Of a stretch of DNA of 64,000 bases, positions 21,616 through 31,873 are shown piece after piece. The position numbers and the translations under genes were made by a program. Each line of letters begins with the position of its first letter. Within the stretch, counting starts at the first letter, position 1. Under the pieces are notes generated by a model. That model searched no databases and was not told the DNA's origin. It saw nothing but the letters and a program-made list of their open reading frames with translations. The DNA is from Enterobacter sp. R1(2018) (GTDB lineage: Bacteria; Pseudomonadota; Gammaproteobacteria; Enterobacterales; Enterobacteriaceae): the NCBI RefSeq assembly GCF_003628475.1, contig NZ_RCAA01000035.1, positions 142,474 to 206,473 on the forward strand, read 5' to 3'.

Positions 21616-23016
21616 TTAGAAGTTTGCGTTGCGCGGAGTACGCGGGAAAGGAATCACGTCACGCACGTTCTGCACGCCGGTAACATAGGCGATCAGACGC
21701 TCAAAACCGAGGCCGAAACCTGAGTGCGGCACGGTGCCGTAACGACGCAGATCGCGATACCACCAGTAGTCTTCTTTATTCAGACCCATTTCAGCCATGC
21801 GCGCGTCCAGCACGTCCAGACGCTCTTCACGCTGGGAGCCACCGATGATTTCACCGATGCCCGGGGCTAACACGTCCATCGCGGCAACGGTTTTACCGTC
21901 TTCGTTAAGGCGCATGTAGAAGGCCTTAATATCTTTCGGATAGTTTTTCACTACCACCGGCGCCTTGAAGTGCTGCTCAGCAAGATAACGCTCATGCTCG
22001 GAAGAAAGATCGACGCCCCAGTAAACCGGGTTTTCAAACTTCTGACCGCATTTCTCAAGGATGGCGACCGCATCGGTGTAATCGACCTGGGCGAAATCAG
22101 CCTCGATGAAACGCTGCAGACGCTCAATCGCATCTTTATCAACGCGTTCCGCGAAGAACTGCATGTCGTCCATGCGCTCATCCAGCACGGCCTTAAAGAC
22201 ATACTTCAGCATGGCTTCTGCCAGCCCCGCCACGTCGTCCAGGTTGGCAAAGGCAACTTCTGGCTCCAGCATCCAGAATTCCGCCAGGTGGCGGCTGGTG
22301 TTGGAATTTTCCGCGCGGAAGGTTGGGCCGAAGGTATAAACCTTAGACAGCGCGCAGGCATAGGTTTCGCCGTTCAGCTGGCCGGATACGGTCAGAAACG
22401 CTTCCTTGCCGAAGAAATCTTTGTCGAAGTCGACTTTGCCCGCGTCGGTACGCGGCAGGTTCTCGAGATCGAGGGTTGAAACGCGGAACATTTCACCGGC
22501 GCCTTCGGTATCGGAAGCGGTAATCAGCGGAGTTGAAACCCAGAAATAGCCGTTCTCGTGGAAGAAGCGATGCAGCGCCTGTGCCAGCGTATGGCGAACG
22601 CGCGCCACTGCGCCGATCATGTTGGTGCGCGGACGCAGGTGCGCAACTTCACGCAGATATTCGATGCTATGACGTTTTGCCGCCATCGGATAGGTATCCG
22701 GATCGTCCACCCAGCCGCTGACTTCTACGCGGGAGGCCTGAATTTCAAAACTCTGGCCTTGACCAAGAGATTCCACTACTTTGCCGGTAACGACAACGGA
22801 GCAGCCGGTAGTCAGGCGCAGCACGTCCTCATTGTAATTGGGCAGAGTATTATTGATGACGGCCTGTACAGGAGAGAAGCAGGAACCGTCATAGACGGCA
22901 AGGAAGGAGATACCAGCTTTTGAATCTCTTCGAGTACGCACCCACCCGCGCACGGTGACTTCACTGTCAACGGCAACGCGGCCCTGGAGTACGTCGGCTA
23001 CAGGCACAACGCTCAT
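21616..23016 (-). CDS. asnS: Asparaginyl-tRNA synthetase AsnS
   Basis: AsnS charges tRNA-Asn in the cytosol. The 466-residue protein matches the E. coli length. An N-terminal OB-fold anticodon-binding domain ([14 protein letters not shown], residues 22-35) precedes a class II catalytic core with motif 2 ([15 protein letters not shown]) and motif 3 ([10 protein letters not shown]). It lies on the minus strand between pncB and ompF. Confidence 0.98.
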   Translation of the reverse strand: MSVVPVADVLQGRVAVDSEVTVRGWVRTRRDSKAGISFLAVYDGSCFSPVQAVINNTLPNYNEDVLRLTTGCSVVVTGKVVESLGQGQSFEIQASRVEVSGWVDDPDTYPMAAKRHSIEYLREVAHLRPRTNMIGAVARVRHTLAQALHRFFHENGYFWVSTPLITASDTEGAGEMFRVSTLDLENLPRTDAGKVDFDKDFFGKEAFLTVSGQLNGETYACALSKVYTFGPTFRAENSNTSRHLAEFWMLEPEVAFANLDDVAGLAEAMLKYVFKAVLDERMDDMQFFAERVDKDAIERLQRFIEADFAQVDYTDAVAILEKCGQKFENPVYWGVDLSSEHERYLAEQHFKAPVVVKNYPKDIKAFYMRLNEDGKTVAAMDVLAPGIGEIIGGSQREERLDVLDARMAEMGLNKEDYWWYRDLRRYGTVPHSGFGLGFERLIAYVTGVQNVRDVIPFPRTPRNANF

Positions 23017-23147
23017 AGTTTTCTCTCTATTAAATGGTCAATGACAAAAAAAATAGTTACCCACAATTGGGGGATATCTATGTTACCTGTCGCGCGCCAT
23101 CAGACAAGCAGAAATCGCATCCGTTTGCAGAAATAAAGAAGGAGAGG

Positions 23148-23184
23148 GGGTCCATAAGGCCAGACAAATACACTTTATGGACCC
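23148..23184. repeat. Inverted repeat between pncB and asnS
   Basis: GGGTCCATAA at 23148-23157 is perfectly repeated in inverse at 23175-23184 with a 17-base loop. It begins nine bases downstream of the pncB stop on the minus strand and can form a hairpin in the transcript, but no U tract follows, so it is not a textbook intrinsic terminator. Confidence 0.75.
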
Positions 23185-23192
23185 TGTTTGAT

Positions 23193-24395
23193 TCAGCTGG
23201 CTTTTTTAACCAGCGGCAAATCGAAGGCTTTACGCAGGGCGCGTACGAAGGCTTTATCGTGGCAAATGGTTTTGCCCGGACTGTCGGAGAGTTTTGCGAC
23301 CGGTTTGCCGTTGCATTCCACCAGCTTGATGACGATATTCAGCGGCTTAACCTGGGGAATATCACACGTCAGCCGCGTACCGATACCGAAGCTCAGATTG
23401 ATGCGGGAGGCAAAGTGCTTATACAGTTCGACGGCTTTTGGCAAATCCAGATTATCGGAAAAGACCAGCACCTTGCTGAGCGGATCGATACCCAGCTGCT
23501 CATAGTGCGCAATGGCTTTTTCACCCCATTCAACCGGATCGCCGGAATCATGGCGTAAGCCCTGGTAGCTTGTAGCGAATGCCGGGCCAAAGTCGCGCAG
23601 GAAGGCGTCCATGGTGATGCAGTCGGTAAGGGCGATGCCTAACTGGGACGGGTATTCGTCCAGCCATGCCTGAAGGGCCGCACGCTGGCTATTGGCCAGC
23701 ACCGGGCTGATTTGCTGATGCGCCTGGAACCATTCATGCGCCTGGGTTCCCATTGGCGTCAGGTTCAGGCGGCGCGCCAAATCGTAATTGCTGGTGCCAA
23801 CAAACCAGGGCTCCTGCTGCAGGCGGCCGACGATGGCCTCCTGAACTTCGCGGGAGAAGCGGCGCCTTGTGCCGAAATCCATCAGCCGGAATGCAGACAG
23901 ATCGATGTCCGCCGTCAGCTCTTTAAACTGCAGCAGCTTGTTTTCCAGATGCTCCAGCGCCATGTGCGGCGTGACCGCAGGGGAGCGATGCTGATGCACC
24001 ACTTCGCTGATCACCGCCAGCAGCGGCACTTCCCACATGATGACTTCACGCCACGGGCCGGTCAGACGAATGTCCAGATGGCCTTTATTATTGGTGATTT
24101 CAACCTGGGCTGGGTCGTAGCGGAACGTACGCAGCCAGGCGAGGTAATCTGCTTCAAAGAAAGGAAGCCCCTCAAGCCAGGCGAACTCCTCGTCGCTGAG
24201 CGCGAGGTGCTGCATATTATCGACCTGTTGACGGATTGCGTCTGCATAAATACCCAGCAGATCGTCACCGCGGCAGCGAAACTCGGCCGCGACGCTCACG
24301 TCGTGATAACGGTGGAATACCGCCTGCTGCATATGCAGTTTATAGGCGTCAGTATCCAGAAGCGTTTGCAAAATCGGGGAAGCGTATCGTGTCAT
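23193..24395 (-). CDS. pncB: Nicotinate phosphoribosyltransferase PncB
   Basis: PncB makes nicotinate mononucleotide from nicotinate and PRPP in the NAD salvage (Preiss-Handler) pathway. The 400-residue protein matches E. coli in length and has [10 protein letters not shown] at residues 14-23, the conserved histidine in [12 protein letters not shown] (phosphohistidine site of the family), and [11 protein letters not shown] for phosphate binding. It is transcribed from the intergenic region shared with pepN. Confidence 0.97.
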   Translation of the reverse strand: MTRYASPILQTLLDTDAYKLHMQQAVFHRYHDVSVAAEFRCRGDDLLGIYADAIRQQVDNMQHLALSDEEFAWLEGLPFFEADYLAWLRTFRYDPAQVEITNNKGHLDIRLTGPWREVIMWEVPLLAVISEVVHQHRSPAVTPHMALEHLENKLLQFKELTADIDLSAFRLMDFGTRRRFSREVQEAIVGRLQQEPWFVGTSNYDLARRLNLTPMGTQAHEWFQAHQQISPVLANSQRAALQAWLDEYPSQLGIALTDCITMDAFLRDFGPAFATSYQGLRHDSGDPVEWGEKAIAHYEQLGIDPLSKVLVFSDNLDLPKAVELYKHFASRINLSFGIGTRLTCDIPQVKPLNIVIKLVECNGKPVAKLSDSPGKTICHDKAFVRALRKAFDLPLVKKAS

Positions 24396-24664
24396 GGCGC
24401 GTAGCTAGCATCCTCTCACAGGAGCGTTTCCATCAAGGGCTAAAAGCAGATAAAGACGCAGGAGTATACCCTGATTATCTGTTTATTAAAGCCAGATCAC
24501 AACACAAGGCAGGGTTCGGGTCGAGGGCATTTTGTGCCGCAGGTTACCGGAATGTTGCAAACAGAGCTTTTAGCCCAGAAAAGATGATGATTCTGCGTGG
24601 CAACATTAACGCAACAGGAATAGACTGAACTCCGATAACTTACGGACGATGTATAAGGTTTTTT

Positions 24665-27277
24665 ATGACACAACAGCCACAAGCCAAATACCGCCACGAC
24701 TACCGTGCGCCGGACTACACGATTAGCGACATCGATTTGACCTTTGACCTGGATGCCACAAAAACCCTGGTCACCGCCATCAGTAAAGTAAGCCGTCAGG
24801 GAAACGCCCAGGCCGCCTTACGCCTTGACGGTGGCGACCTGACTCTGGTCAGCATTCACGTGGACGGCAAAGCCTGGGAACACTATCGTCTGGAAGAGGG
24901 GGCGCTGGTGCTTGAACAGCTGCCGGACCATTTCCTGCTGACTATCGTAAATGAAATTAGCCCGGCGGCGAACACCGCGCTTGAAGGTCTATACCAGTCA
25001 GGCGAAGCGCTTTGCACCCAGTGCGAGGCCGAAGGCTTCCGTCACATTACCTGGTATCTGGACCGCCCGGACGTGCTTGCGCGCTTCACCACTAAAATCA
25101 TCGCCGATAAAACGAAATATCCTTACCTGCTCTCTAACGGCAACCGTATTGCCGAAGGCGAGCTGGAAAACGGCCGTCACTGGGTGCAGTGGCAGGATCC
25201 GTTCCCGAAACCTTGCTATCTGTTCGCGCTGGTGGCGGGCGATTTCGACGTGCTGCGCGACAGCTTTAAAACCCGCTCCGGCCGCGACGTCGCGCTGGAA
25301 CTGTTTGTCGACCGCGGCAACCTGGACCGCGCCGGCTGGGCGATGACCTCGCTGAAAGCTTCCATGAAGTGGGACGAAACCCGTTTTGGCCTGGAGTACG
25401 ATCTCGATATTTATATGATTGTGGCCGTGGACTTCTTCAACATGGGCGCGATGGAGAATAAAGGCCTTAACATCTTTAACTCCAAATATGTGCTGGCGCG
25501 CGCGCAAACCGCCACTGATAAAGACTATCTCGATATCGAACGCGTTATCGGCCATGAATATTTCCATAACTGGACCGGCAACCGAGTGACCTGCCGCGAC
25601 TGGTTCCAGCTGAGCCTTAAAGAAGGCCTGACCGTCTTCCGCGATCAGGAATTTAGCTCCGACCTGGGTTCGCGCGCCGTTAACCGCATTCAGAACGTGC
25701 GCACCATGCGCGCGATGCAGTTTGCCGAAGACGCAAGCCCGATGGCGCACCCGATTCGTCCGGACAAAGTCATTGAAATGAACAACTTCTACACCCTGAC
25801 GGTGTATGAGAAAGGTTCAGAAGTCATTCGTATGCTGCACACGCTGCTCGGCGAAGAGAACTTCCAGAAAGGCATGCAGCTTTACTTCGAGCGTCATGAC
25901 GGCAGCGCCGCGACCTGCGACGATTTTGTGCAGGCGATGGAAGATGCCTCCAACGTGGATCTGTCGCATTTCCGCCGCTGGTACAGCCAGGCCGGTACGC
26001 CGGTCGTCAGCGTACGTGATGACTACAATCCGTCAACCGAGCAGTACACGCTTACCATCAGCCAGATGACGCCGCCGACCGCGGAACAGCAGGAAAAACA
26101 GCCGTTGCATATCCCGTTCGATATCGAACTGTATGACAACGAGGGCAAAGTTATCCCGCTACAAAGAGGCGGTCATCCGGTTCATCACGTGCTGAACGTG
26201 ACCCAGGCCGAACAGACGTTTGTCTTCGATAACGTCTATTTCCAGCCCGTTCCATCTCTGCTACGCGAGTTTTCCGCGCCGGTAAAACTGGAATATAACT
26301 GGAGCGATCAGCAGCTGACCTTCCTGATGCGCTACGCCCGCAATGATTTCTCCCGTTGGGATGCGGCGCAAAGCCTGCTGGCGACCTATATCAAGTTGAA
26401 CGTGAACCGCAGCCAGCAGAAGCAGCCGCTATCGCTGCCGCTGCACGTGGCCGACGCTTTCCGCGCCGTTTTGCTGGATGAGAAGATCGATCCGGCGCTG
26501 GCTGCGGAAATCCTCACGCTGCCTTCGCAGAATGAAATAGCCGAACTGTTCCAGAAGATCGATCCTATCGCTATCGCTGAGGTGCACGAAGCGCTGACCC
26601 GCACGCTGGCGACGGAGTTAGCGGACGAGTTCCTCGCTATTTACAATGCCAATAAGCTTGACGCCTATCGCGTTGAGCATGCGGACATCGGCAAACGCGC
26701 GCTGCGTAATATCTGCCTGCGTTATCTGGCGTTTGGTGAGCCGGAGCTGGCCGAACAGCTGGTGCGCGCTCAGTATGAAGCAGCGGACAATATGACCGAT
26801 GCGATTGCCGCGCTGTCAGCGGCCGTTGCGGCGCAGCTGCCGTGCCGTGAAGAGCTGCTGGCGAAGTACGATGAGCAGTGGCACCAGGACGGCCTGGTGA
26901 TGGACAAATGGTTTGTGCTGCAGGCGACCAGCCCGGCGGCCAATACGCTGAGCAAGGTGCGCGAGCTGTTGAACCATCGTTCGTTCAGCCTCGGCAACCC
27001 GAACCGTATCCGTTCGCTGATCGGCGCTTTTGCGGCCGGCAACCCGGCGGCATTCCACGCGCTGGACGGCAGTGGCTACCAGTTTATGGTGGAGATGCTC
27101 AGCGAGCTGAACCGCCGTAATCCGCAGGTGGCTTCGCGCTTAATTGAGCCATTGATTCGTCTGAAGCGTTATGACGAGAAACGTCAGGAAATGATGCGCG
27201 CCGCGCTGGAACAGCTCAAAGGACTGGAAAATCTGTCCGGCGATCTGTTCGAGAAAATCAGCAAGGCATTAGCGTAA
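24665..27277 (+). CDS. pepN: Aminopeptidase N (M1 family)
   Basis: PepN is the major cytosolic broad-specificity aminopeptidase and works late in protein turnover. The 870-residue protein equals the E. coli length. The exopeptidase motif GAMEN and the zinc motif HEYFH (H297, H301) with the third ligand Glu in LKEGLTVF are intact. A C-terminal helical superdomain follows. The gene is divergent from pncB, and no operon partner is seen. Confidence 0.98.
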   Translation: MTQQPQAKYRHDYRAPDYTISDIDLTFDLDATKTLVTAISKVSRQGNAQAALRLDGGDLTLVSIHVDGKAWEHYRLEEGALVLEQLPDHFLLTIVNEISPAANTALEGLYQSGEALCTQCEAEGFRHITWYLDRPDVLARFTTKIIADKTKYPYLLSNGNRIAEGELENGRHWVQWQDPFPKPCYLFALVAGDFDVLRDSFKTRSGRDVALELFVDRGNLDRAGWAMTSLKASMKWDETRFGLEYDLDIYMIVAVDFFNMGAMENKGLNIFNSKYVLARAQTATDKDYLDIERVIGHEYFHNWTGNRVTCRDWFQLSLKEGLTVFRDQEFSSDLGSRAVNRIQNVRTMRAMQFAEDASPMAHPIRPDKVIEMNNFYTLTVYEKGSEVIRMLHTLLGEENFQKGMQLYFERHDGSAATCDDFVQAMEDASNVDLSHFRRWYSQAGTPVVSVRDDYNPSTEQYTLTISQMTPPTAEQQEKQPLHIPFDIELYDNEGKVIPLQRGGHPVHHVLNVTQAEQTFVFDNVYFQPVPSLLREFSAPVKLEYNWSDQQLTFLMRYARNDFSRWDAAQSLLATYIKLNVNRSQQKQPLSLPLHVADAFRAVLLDEKIDPALAAEILTLPSQNEIAELFQKIDPIAIAEVHEALTRTLATELADEFLAIYNANKLDAYRVEHADIGKRALRNICLRYLAFGEPELAEQLVRAQYEAADNMTDAIAALSAAVAAQLPCREELLAKYDEQWHQDGLVMDKWFVLQATSPAANTLSKVRELLNHRSFSLGNPNRIRSLIGAFAAGNPAAFHALDGSGYQFMVEMLSELNRRNPQVASRLIEPLIRLKRYDEKRQEMMRAALEQLKGLENLSGDLFEKISKALA

Positions 27278-27285
27278 AGGATTTT

Positions 27286-27320
27286 GTAAGGTGGATAAGC
27301 GACAGCGCCATCCACCTTAC
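27286..27320. repeat. Palindrome downstream of pepN
   Basis: GTAAGGTGGAT (27286-27296) is perfectly inverted as ATCCACCTTAC (27310-27320) around a 13-base loop. It has the size and GC-rich stem of enterobacterial REP/PU units and lies between convergent pepN and ssuB. Confidence 0.75.
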
Positions 27321-27333
27321 GAATCTGCCGGAG

Positions 27334-27362
27334 TAGGTCGGGTAAGCCTCGCGCCGCCCGAC
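27334..27362. repeat. REP-like palindrome between pepN and ssuB
   Basis: GTAGGTCGGGTAAGC...GCCCGAC has the inverted core GTCGGG (27337-27342) and CCCGAC (27357-27362). The GTAGG-lead and TAAGC interior resemble REP elements common in Enterobacter/Klebsiella genomes. It ends seven bases before the ssuB stop. Confidence 0.7.
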
Positions 27363-27368
27363 GCTCTT

Positions 27369-28139
27369 TCAGCCGGTGCGTCCCACGCGCGCCGGTTCTT
27401 CAGCCTGACGCGTCATCACTCTTTCAAGCACCTGCGATTCCAGCTCCGCCAGCCTTACCGAGCCCAGCCGCCGCGGACGAGGCAAATCCACCGTTAAATC
27501 CAGGCCAATTTTCCCGTCCTCTATCAGCAGCACGCGATCGGCCATGGCAACCGCTTCACTGACGTCGTGCGTCACCAGCAGGACGGTAAAACCGTGTTCC
27601 TGCCACAAAGAAACGATCAGCTCCTGCATTTCAATACGCGTTAATGCGTCAAGCGCTCCCAGAGGCTCATCCAGCAGCAGCAATCCCGGACGGTGAATCA
27701 GCGCGCGAGCCAGCGCCACGCGCTGCTTCTGCCCGCCTGAAAGCGCCGCAGGCCACTCCTTTGCACGGCTTTCCAGACCAACGGCTTCGAGCGCCTGCCA
27801 GGCTGCGTCGCGCCAGTTGCCCTTCAGCCCCAGCCCAACGTTATCTATAACGGATTTCCACGGCAGCAAACGCGCATCCTGGAACATTAATCTGGTATCG
27901 TCCTGGCTTTCGCGCAGCGGGGCGTTACCGGCCAGCAGCGAGCCGGCGTTAGGATTTTCCAGCCCGGCAAGCAGGCGCAGCAGGGTGCTTTTACCTCCGC
28001 CGCTGCGTCCGACGACGGCAACGAACTGTCCGGCAGGAATGCGTAACGCCAGTTCGTTAAGAATCGTTTTATCGCCGTAGCTTTTCGTCACGCCGTCAAG
28101 CAACAGCGGCGTCCCCTGATTTAAACGAGCGGTATTCAT
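27369..28139 (-). CDS. ssuB: Aliphatic sulfonate ABC transporter ATPase SsuB
   Basis: SsuB energises the SsuABC importer of aliphatic sulfonates, used as sulfur sources. The 256-residue protein has Walker A GRSGGGKS at residues 44-51, signature LSGGQKQR and Walker [13 protein letters not shown]. It is the last gene of the minus-strand ssuEADCB operon; its ATG overlaps the ssuC stop by four bases. Confidence 0.96.
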   Translation of the reverse strand: MNTARLNQGTPLLLDGVTKSYGDKTILNELALRIPAGQFVAVVGRSGGGKSTLLRLLAGLENPNAGSLLAGNAPLRESQDDTRLMFQDARLLPWKSVIDNVGLGLKGNWRDAAWQALEAVGLESRAKEWPAALSGGQKQRVALARALIHRPGLLLLDEPLGALDALTRIEMQELIVSLWQEHGFTVLLVTHDVSEAVAMADRVLLIEDGKIGLDLTVDLPRPRRLGSVRLAELESQVLERVMTRQAEEPARVGRTG

Positions 28140-28927
28140 ACGGTTTCCTCTTTTAGCTGGTAGGCCGGATGCCAGCGCAGCCAGACGCGCTCCAGAAGCT
28201 GTGCGCTGATATCGGCCAGCTTGCCGAGCAGGGCGTACAGAATAATGGCGACGACCACGACGTCGGTTTGCAAAAACTCACGTGCGTTCATCGCCAGATA
28301 GCCGATGCCGGAGTTAGCGGAGATGGTTTCGGCGACGATAAGCGTCAGCCACATCAGGCCGAGGGCGAAACGCACGCCGACCATGATAGAAGGCAGGGCG
28401 CCGGGCAGGATCACCTGAGCAAACAGGCTAAAGCCCGATAAGCCGTAGCTGCGCGCCATTTCCAGCAGCCCGCGATCGATATTTCGAATACCGTGCCAGG
28501 TATTAATATAAATCGGGAAAAGCGTGCCGAGCGCCACCAGGAAGATCTTGGCGGTTTCATCGATGCCAAACCACAGAATAACCAGCGGGGTCAGCGCCAG
28601 ATGCGGCACGTTACGCAGCATCTGAATGGAGGTATCCAGCAGACGTTCGCCCCAGCGCGACAGCCCGCTGATTAACCCGAGAATCAAACCGAGCGATCCG
28701 CCGATGCTAAAACCAATGGCCGCGCGCCAGGAACTGATCGCCAGGTGCTGCCATAGCTCGCCGCTGGCGGAGAGGTTCCAGAAGGTGACCACTACGCCCT
28801 CGGGCGAGGGCAGAATGCGCGTTGAAAGCCAGCCGACCGAGGAGGCAAGCTGCCAGAAGACGATAATGGCGACCGGCAGCGCCCAGGGCGCAAGGCGATA
28901 CAACAGTTTACGTGTCTTATTAGTCAT
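28136..28927 (-). CDS. ssuC: Aliphatic sulfonate ABC transporter permease SsuC
   Basis: A 263-residue inner-membrane permease with about six transmembrane helices and the cytoplasmic EAA-type loop ([23 protein letters not shown]). The frame extends upstream to 29134 inside ssuD, but ATG 28927 has a strong GGGGGAAACC site before it and gives exactly the E. coli length. It lies 10 bp after ssuD. Confidence 0.96.
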   Translation of the reverse strand: MTNKTRKLLYRLAPWALPVAIIVFWQLASSVGWLSTRILPSPEGVVVTFWNLSASGELWQHLAISSWRAAIGFSIGGSLGLILGLISGLSRWGERLLDTSIQMLRNVPHLALTPLVILWFGIDETAKIFLVALGTLFPIYINTWHGIRNIDRGLLEMARSYGLSGFSLFAQVILPGALPSIMVGVRFALGLMWLTLIVAETISANSGIGYLAMNAREFLQTDVVVVAIILYALLGKLADISAQLLERVWLRWHPAYQLKEETV

Positions 28928-28937
28928 GGTTTCCCCC

Positions 28938-30083
28938 TTAGCTTTGCGCGACTTTACGAGGGATGAAGTCGTTAGCCACCACTTCGCCTTTCTCATAATG
29001 CTGACGCGGCTGAGGGATTTCCGGAATAGCGATATCCAGATGAGGGAACAGCAGTTCGCCCACGCGCCAGGCCTCTTCCAGATGCGGGTAGCCGGAGAAA
29101 ATAAAGCTGTCGATGCCCAGCGCCGCGTATTCATTTATGCGCGCGGCGACAGTCGGGCCGTCGCCGACCAGCGCCGTTCCCGCGCCGCCGCGGACCAGTC
29201 CTACGCCCGCCCACAGGTTAGGGCTGATTTCCAGATTGTCGCGCCTGCCGCCGTGAAGGGCCGCCATACGGTGCTGTCCAACCGAATCGGTGCGCGCAAA
29301 CGCGGCCTGCGCTTTGGCGATAGTGTCATCGTCAAGCTGCGAAATCAGACGATCTGCGGCCTGCCAGGCCTCTTCATTGGTTTCACGCACAATCACATGC
29401 AGACGAATCCCGAACCTTACCGTGCGCCCGTGTTCGGCGGCTTTGGCGCGAACCTGCTCTATTTTTTCTTTCACCAGGTGCGGCGGTTCGCCCCAGGTAC
29501 GGTAAAGATCCACCTGTTCTGCCGCCAGCTCCTGCGCCACATCGGATGAGCCGCCAAAATAAAGCGGAGGACGCGGTTGCTGTACGGGAGGGAAGAGTAA
29601 TCTGGCGCCTTTTACCTTGAGATGCTTACCTTCGTAATCCACCGTTTCGCCTTCCAGCACGCGCCGCCAGATATGGGTAAATTCAGCCGAGGCTCCGTAA
29701 CGTTCGGTATGATTGAGGAACACGCCGTCGCCGGCCAGCTCTTCAGGATCGCTGCCGGTAACCAGATTAAACAGCGCGCGGCCGTTGGACAGGCGATCGA
29801 GCGTTGCGGCCTGGCGCGCGGCCACCGTCGGCGAAACGACGCCCGGGCGCAGGGCGACCAGGAATTTCAGCCGCTGGGTAACCGGAATCATCGAGGCGGC
29901 CACCAGCCAGGCGTCTTCACATGAGCGCCCCGTCGGGATAAGCACGCCGGTAAAACCAAGCCTGTCCGCAGTCTGAGCAATTTGTTGCAGGTAACCGTGA
30001 TCGACCGGACGAGCGGCATCGTTGCTGCCTAAGTAGTGGCCATCGCCGTGGGTGGGCAAGAACCAGAACATATTGAGGCTCAT
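28938..30083 (-). CDS. ssuD: FMNH2-dependent alkanesulfonate monooxygenase SsuD
   Basis: SsuD uses reduced FMN from SsuE and oxygen to split alkanesulfonates into aldehyde and sulfite. The 381-residue protein matches the E. coli length and is of the bacterial luciferase-like family, with [17 protein letters not shown] at the N-terminus and [14 protein letters not shown] later. Its start overlaps the ssuA stop by four bases, coupling transport and desulfonation. Confidence 0.97.
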   Translation of the reverse strand: MSLNMFWFLPTHGDGHYLGSNDAARPVDHGYLQQIAQTADRLGFTGVLIPTGRSCEDAWLVAASMIPVTQRLKFLVALRPGVVSPTVAARQAATLDRLSNGRALFNLVTGSDPEELAGDGVFLNHTERYGASAEFTHIWRRVLEGETVDYEGKHLKVKGARLLFPPVQQPRPPLYFGGSSDVAQELAAEQVDLYRTWGEPPHLVKEKIEQVRAKAAEHGRTVRFGIRLHVIVRETNEEAWQAADRLISQLDDDTIAKAQAAFARTDSVGQHRMAALHGGRRDNLEISPNLWAGVGLVRGGAGTALVGDGPTVAARINEYAALGIDSFIFSGYPHLEEAWRVGELLFPHLDIAIPEIPQPRQHYEKGEVVANDFIPRKVAQS

Positions 30084-31057
30084 GATTTATCTCCTTTTAC
30101 GGCGCCAGCGGGCTGCCAGATGCGGGTGCGGATATCGACTTTTTTCGGCACTAAATGGTTGTCATAAAACAGGTCGGCGGTTTGCTGCTGTTTTTCAGCG
30201 GTTGCGGCGCTGACCGGCGTAATTTCGCTTGGCGGGCGGTGATCGAAATAGCTGCCGATAACCGGTTCCGGCAGACCCATGGTTTTGGCCAGCAGCGTCA
30301 CACTTTGCTGGCGCTGGGAGCGCGTCAGCTCATCGGCATCGCTAAATGTTTTCAGCACGCCCTGCAGGAATTCGCCGTTCTTCTCGGCGTAAGGGCGAGA
30401 GGCGAGATAGAAGGAGCCCGTCTGGTTAATCTGGCTGCCGTCAGACAGCACCCGTACGCCGCCGTTTAGCAAGGCTGCGGAATAGTAGGGATCCCAGATG
30501 GCCCACGCATCGACATTGCCCTGCTGGAATGCGGCGCGCGCGTCTGCCGGCGACAAATAGGCAGGCTGGATATCGGTAAATTTCAGTCCGGCTTTCTGTA
30601 AGGTGCGCAGCACCAGGTTGTGCGAGCTCGAACCTTTCTGGAAAGCAATTTTGTGGCCTTTCAGATCGGCAACGGTTTTCAGCGGGCTATTTTCCGGCAC
30701 CAGAATGACCTCTGCTTTTGGTTTCGCAGGTTCTGAGCCGACATAAACCAGATCCGCCCCGGCGGCCTGGGCGAAGATTGGCGGGATATCGCCGGTGCTG
30801 CCCAGATCGATACTGCCGACATTCAGCGCCTCAAGCATTTGCGGACCGGCGGGGAACTCAATCCACGAAATTTTTGTTTGCGGATAGCGCTGCTCAAGGA
30901 ACTGATGGCTTTTCGCCAGTACCATGCTCACCGAACCCTTTTGATAGCCGATACGCAGCTGATCCGGCGCCAGCTGAGCGGCGTTTACCGCCGCGCTCAG
31001 GCTCAGCATGCCGGTAAAGGCCAGCCAGGGCGCGGTACGTTTTAACAAATTAAACAT
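30080..31057 (-). CDS. ssuA: Aliphatic sulfonate-binding periplasmic protein SsuA
   Basis: The substrate-binding component of the Ssu importer. The 325-residue precursor has a signal peptide ([12 protein letters not shown]...SAAVNAA, cleavage near residue 27) and the family motif LRIGYQKG. The frame is open to 31213 inside ssuE; ATG 31057 is chosen because it puts the signal peptide first and an AAGGAG lies at about 31066-31071. It overlaps the ssuE end by eight bases. Confidence 0.96.
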   Translation of the reverse strand: MFNLLKRTAPWLAFTGMLSLSAAVNAAQLAPDQLRIGYQKGSVSMVLAKSHQFLEQRYPQTKISWIEFPAGPQMLEALNVGSIDLGSTGDIPPIFAQAAGADLVYVGSEPAKPKAEVILVPENSPLKTVADLKGHKIAFQKGSSSHNLVLRTLQKAGLKFTDIQPAYLSPADARAAFQQGNVDAWAIWDPYYSAALLNGGVRVLSDGSQINQTGSFYLASRPYAEKNGEFLQGVLKTFSDADELTRSQRQQSVTLLAKTMGLPEPVIGSYFDHRPPSEITPVSAATAEKQQQTADLFYDNHLVPKKVDIRTRIWQPAGAVKGDKS

Positions 31058-31625
31058 GAGCGACTCCTTGCTGGCTAAACGGGGAGGCGACGGAGAAATC
31101 GCGGCGATGCAGGGCCTGCCAGAACGTTTCCAGCGCGGTATCCAGACGCTGTTGCAAATTGGCGGTAAAGGCCGGCTTATGTTGGTAATCGGAAATCTGG
31201 CTGTCGTCGGCAAAAACGCCGTGAAGAATTTCCTGTGCTTTTAAGGCGTTCAGTACGGGCTTAAGGGCGTAATCCACCGCCAGCATGTGGGCTACGGTGC
31301 CGCCGGTGGCAAGAGGAAGCACGACTTTCTTTTCCAGCGCGCGTTCCGGAAGCAGATCCAGCAGCGTCTTTAGCGCGCCGGCAAAGGAGGCTTTATAGAC
31401 GGGCGTGGCGATGATCACACCGTCCGCATGTTCAAGCTGCTCAATGAGCGTCTTCAGGGCAGGGCTTTCAAAACGCGCGTACAGCAAATCTTCGGGCGCA
31501 AAATTTTGCAAATGCCAGTGACACACCTCTACATCCAGCGCGTTTAGTTTTTCACGTGAATATTCCAGCAGGGCGCTGGAACGGGATGGAAAGCGGGGGC
31601 TTCCGGCAAGGGTAATCACACGCAT
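31050..31625 (-). CDS. ssuE: NADPH-dependent FMN reductase SsuE
   Basis: SsuE supplies FMNH2 to the monooxygenase SsuD. The 191-residue flavodoxin-fold protein equals the E. coli length and carries [15 protein letters not shown] for phosphate binding and [14 protein letters not shown]. It is the first gene of ssuEADCB; a strong AAGGAG site (31631-31636) precedes the start. In E. coli the operon is activated by Cbl under sulfate limitation; no operator was identified here by eye. Confidence 0.96.
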   Translation of the reverse strand: MRVITLAGSPRFPSRSSALLEYSREKLNALDVEVCHWHLQNFAPEDLLYARFESPALKTLIEQLEHADGVIIATPVYKASFAGALKTLLDLLPERALEKKVVLPLATGGTVAHMLAVDYALKPVLNALKAQEILHGVFADDSQISDYQHKPAFTANLQQRLDTALETFWQALHRRDFSVASPFSQQGVAHV

Positions 31626-31763
31626 CTCTGCTCCTTATAACTAAATGTTAGCTTGATGTTAACTTTGATAACAATTGAGTTTGATAGTGGCAGACAGGCG
31701 TTATTCCACTAAATGATTTATCCGATAAACAAATGCCAGAAAATGCATAAGAAGGGGAAAACA

Positions 31764-31779
31764 GGGAAAACGATTGCGT
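31764..31779 (+). promoter_or_regulatory. Probable PurR operator upstream of pyrD
   Basis: GGGAAAACGATTGCGT matches the PurR consensus (ACGCAAACGTTTTCGT, inverse orientation) at most positions, including the central CG. PurR control of pyrD is known in E. coli. It lies about 60 bp upstream of the probable transcription start. Confidence 0.65.
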
Positions 31780-31827
31780 CTATGCGGGCTTTTTTGTTGC
31801 AGGTCAATTCCAATCAGGAACGTAATC

Positions 31828-31870
31828 GATAATAATACGGCCCCGGTTTGCACACCGGAATCCAGGAGAG
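31828..31870 (+). promoter_or_regulatory. pyrD promoter -10 and CTP-sensing leader hairpin
   Basis: A -10-like GATAATAAT (31828-31836) precedes a C-rich start region CCCCGG (31841-31846). CCGGT (31843-31847) can pair with ACCGG (31854-31858) just upstream of the AGGAG ribosome site (31864-31868). In E. coli and Salmonella the pyrD start site shifts with the CTP/GTP ratio, and the longer transcript forms a hairpin that lowers translation; the same elements are visible here. Confidence 0.7.
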
Positions 31871-31873
31871 TTC

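Noticed and set aside
23034-23558. 174-codon plus-strand frame after asnS
   Set aside because: Most of it is antisense to the end of pncB, and the rest lies in the asnS-pncB gap with no ribosome site or recognisable protein.
24396-24664. NadR operator in the pncB-pepN gap
   Set aside because: Only a partial TGTTTA-like half (near 24479) is present, without the second half-site at the expected distance.
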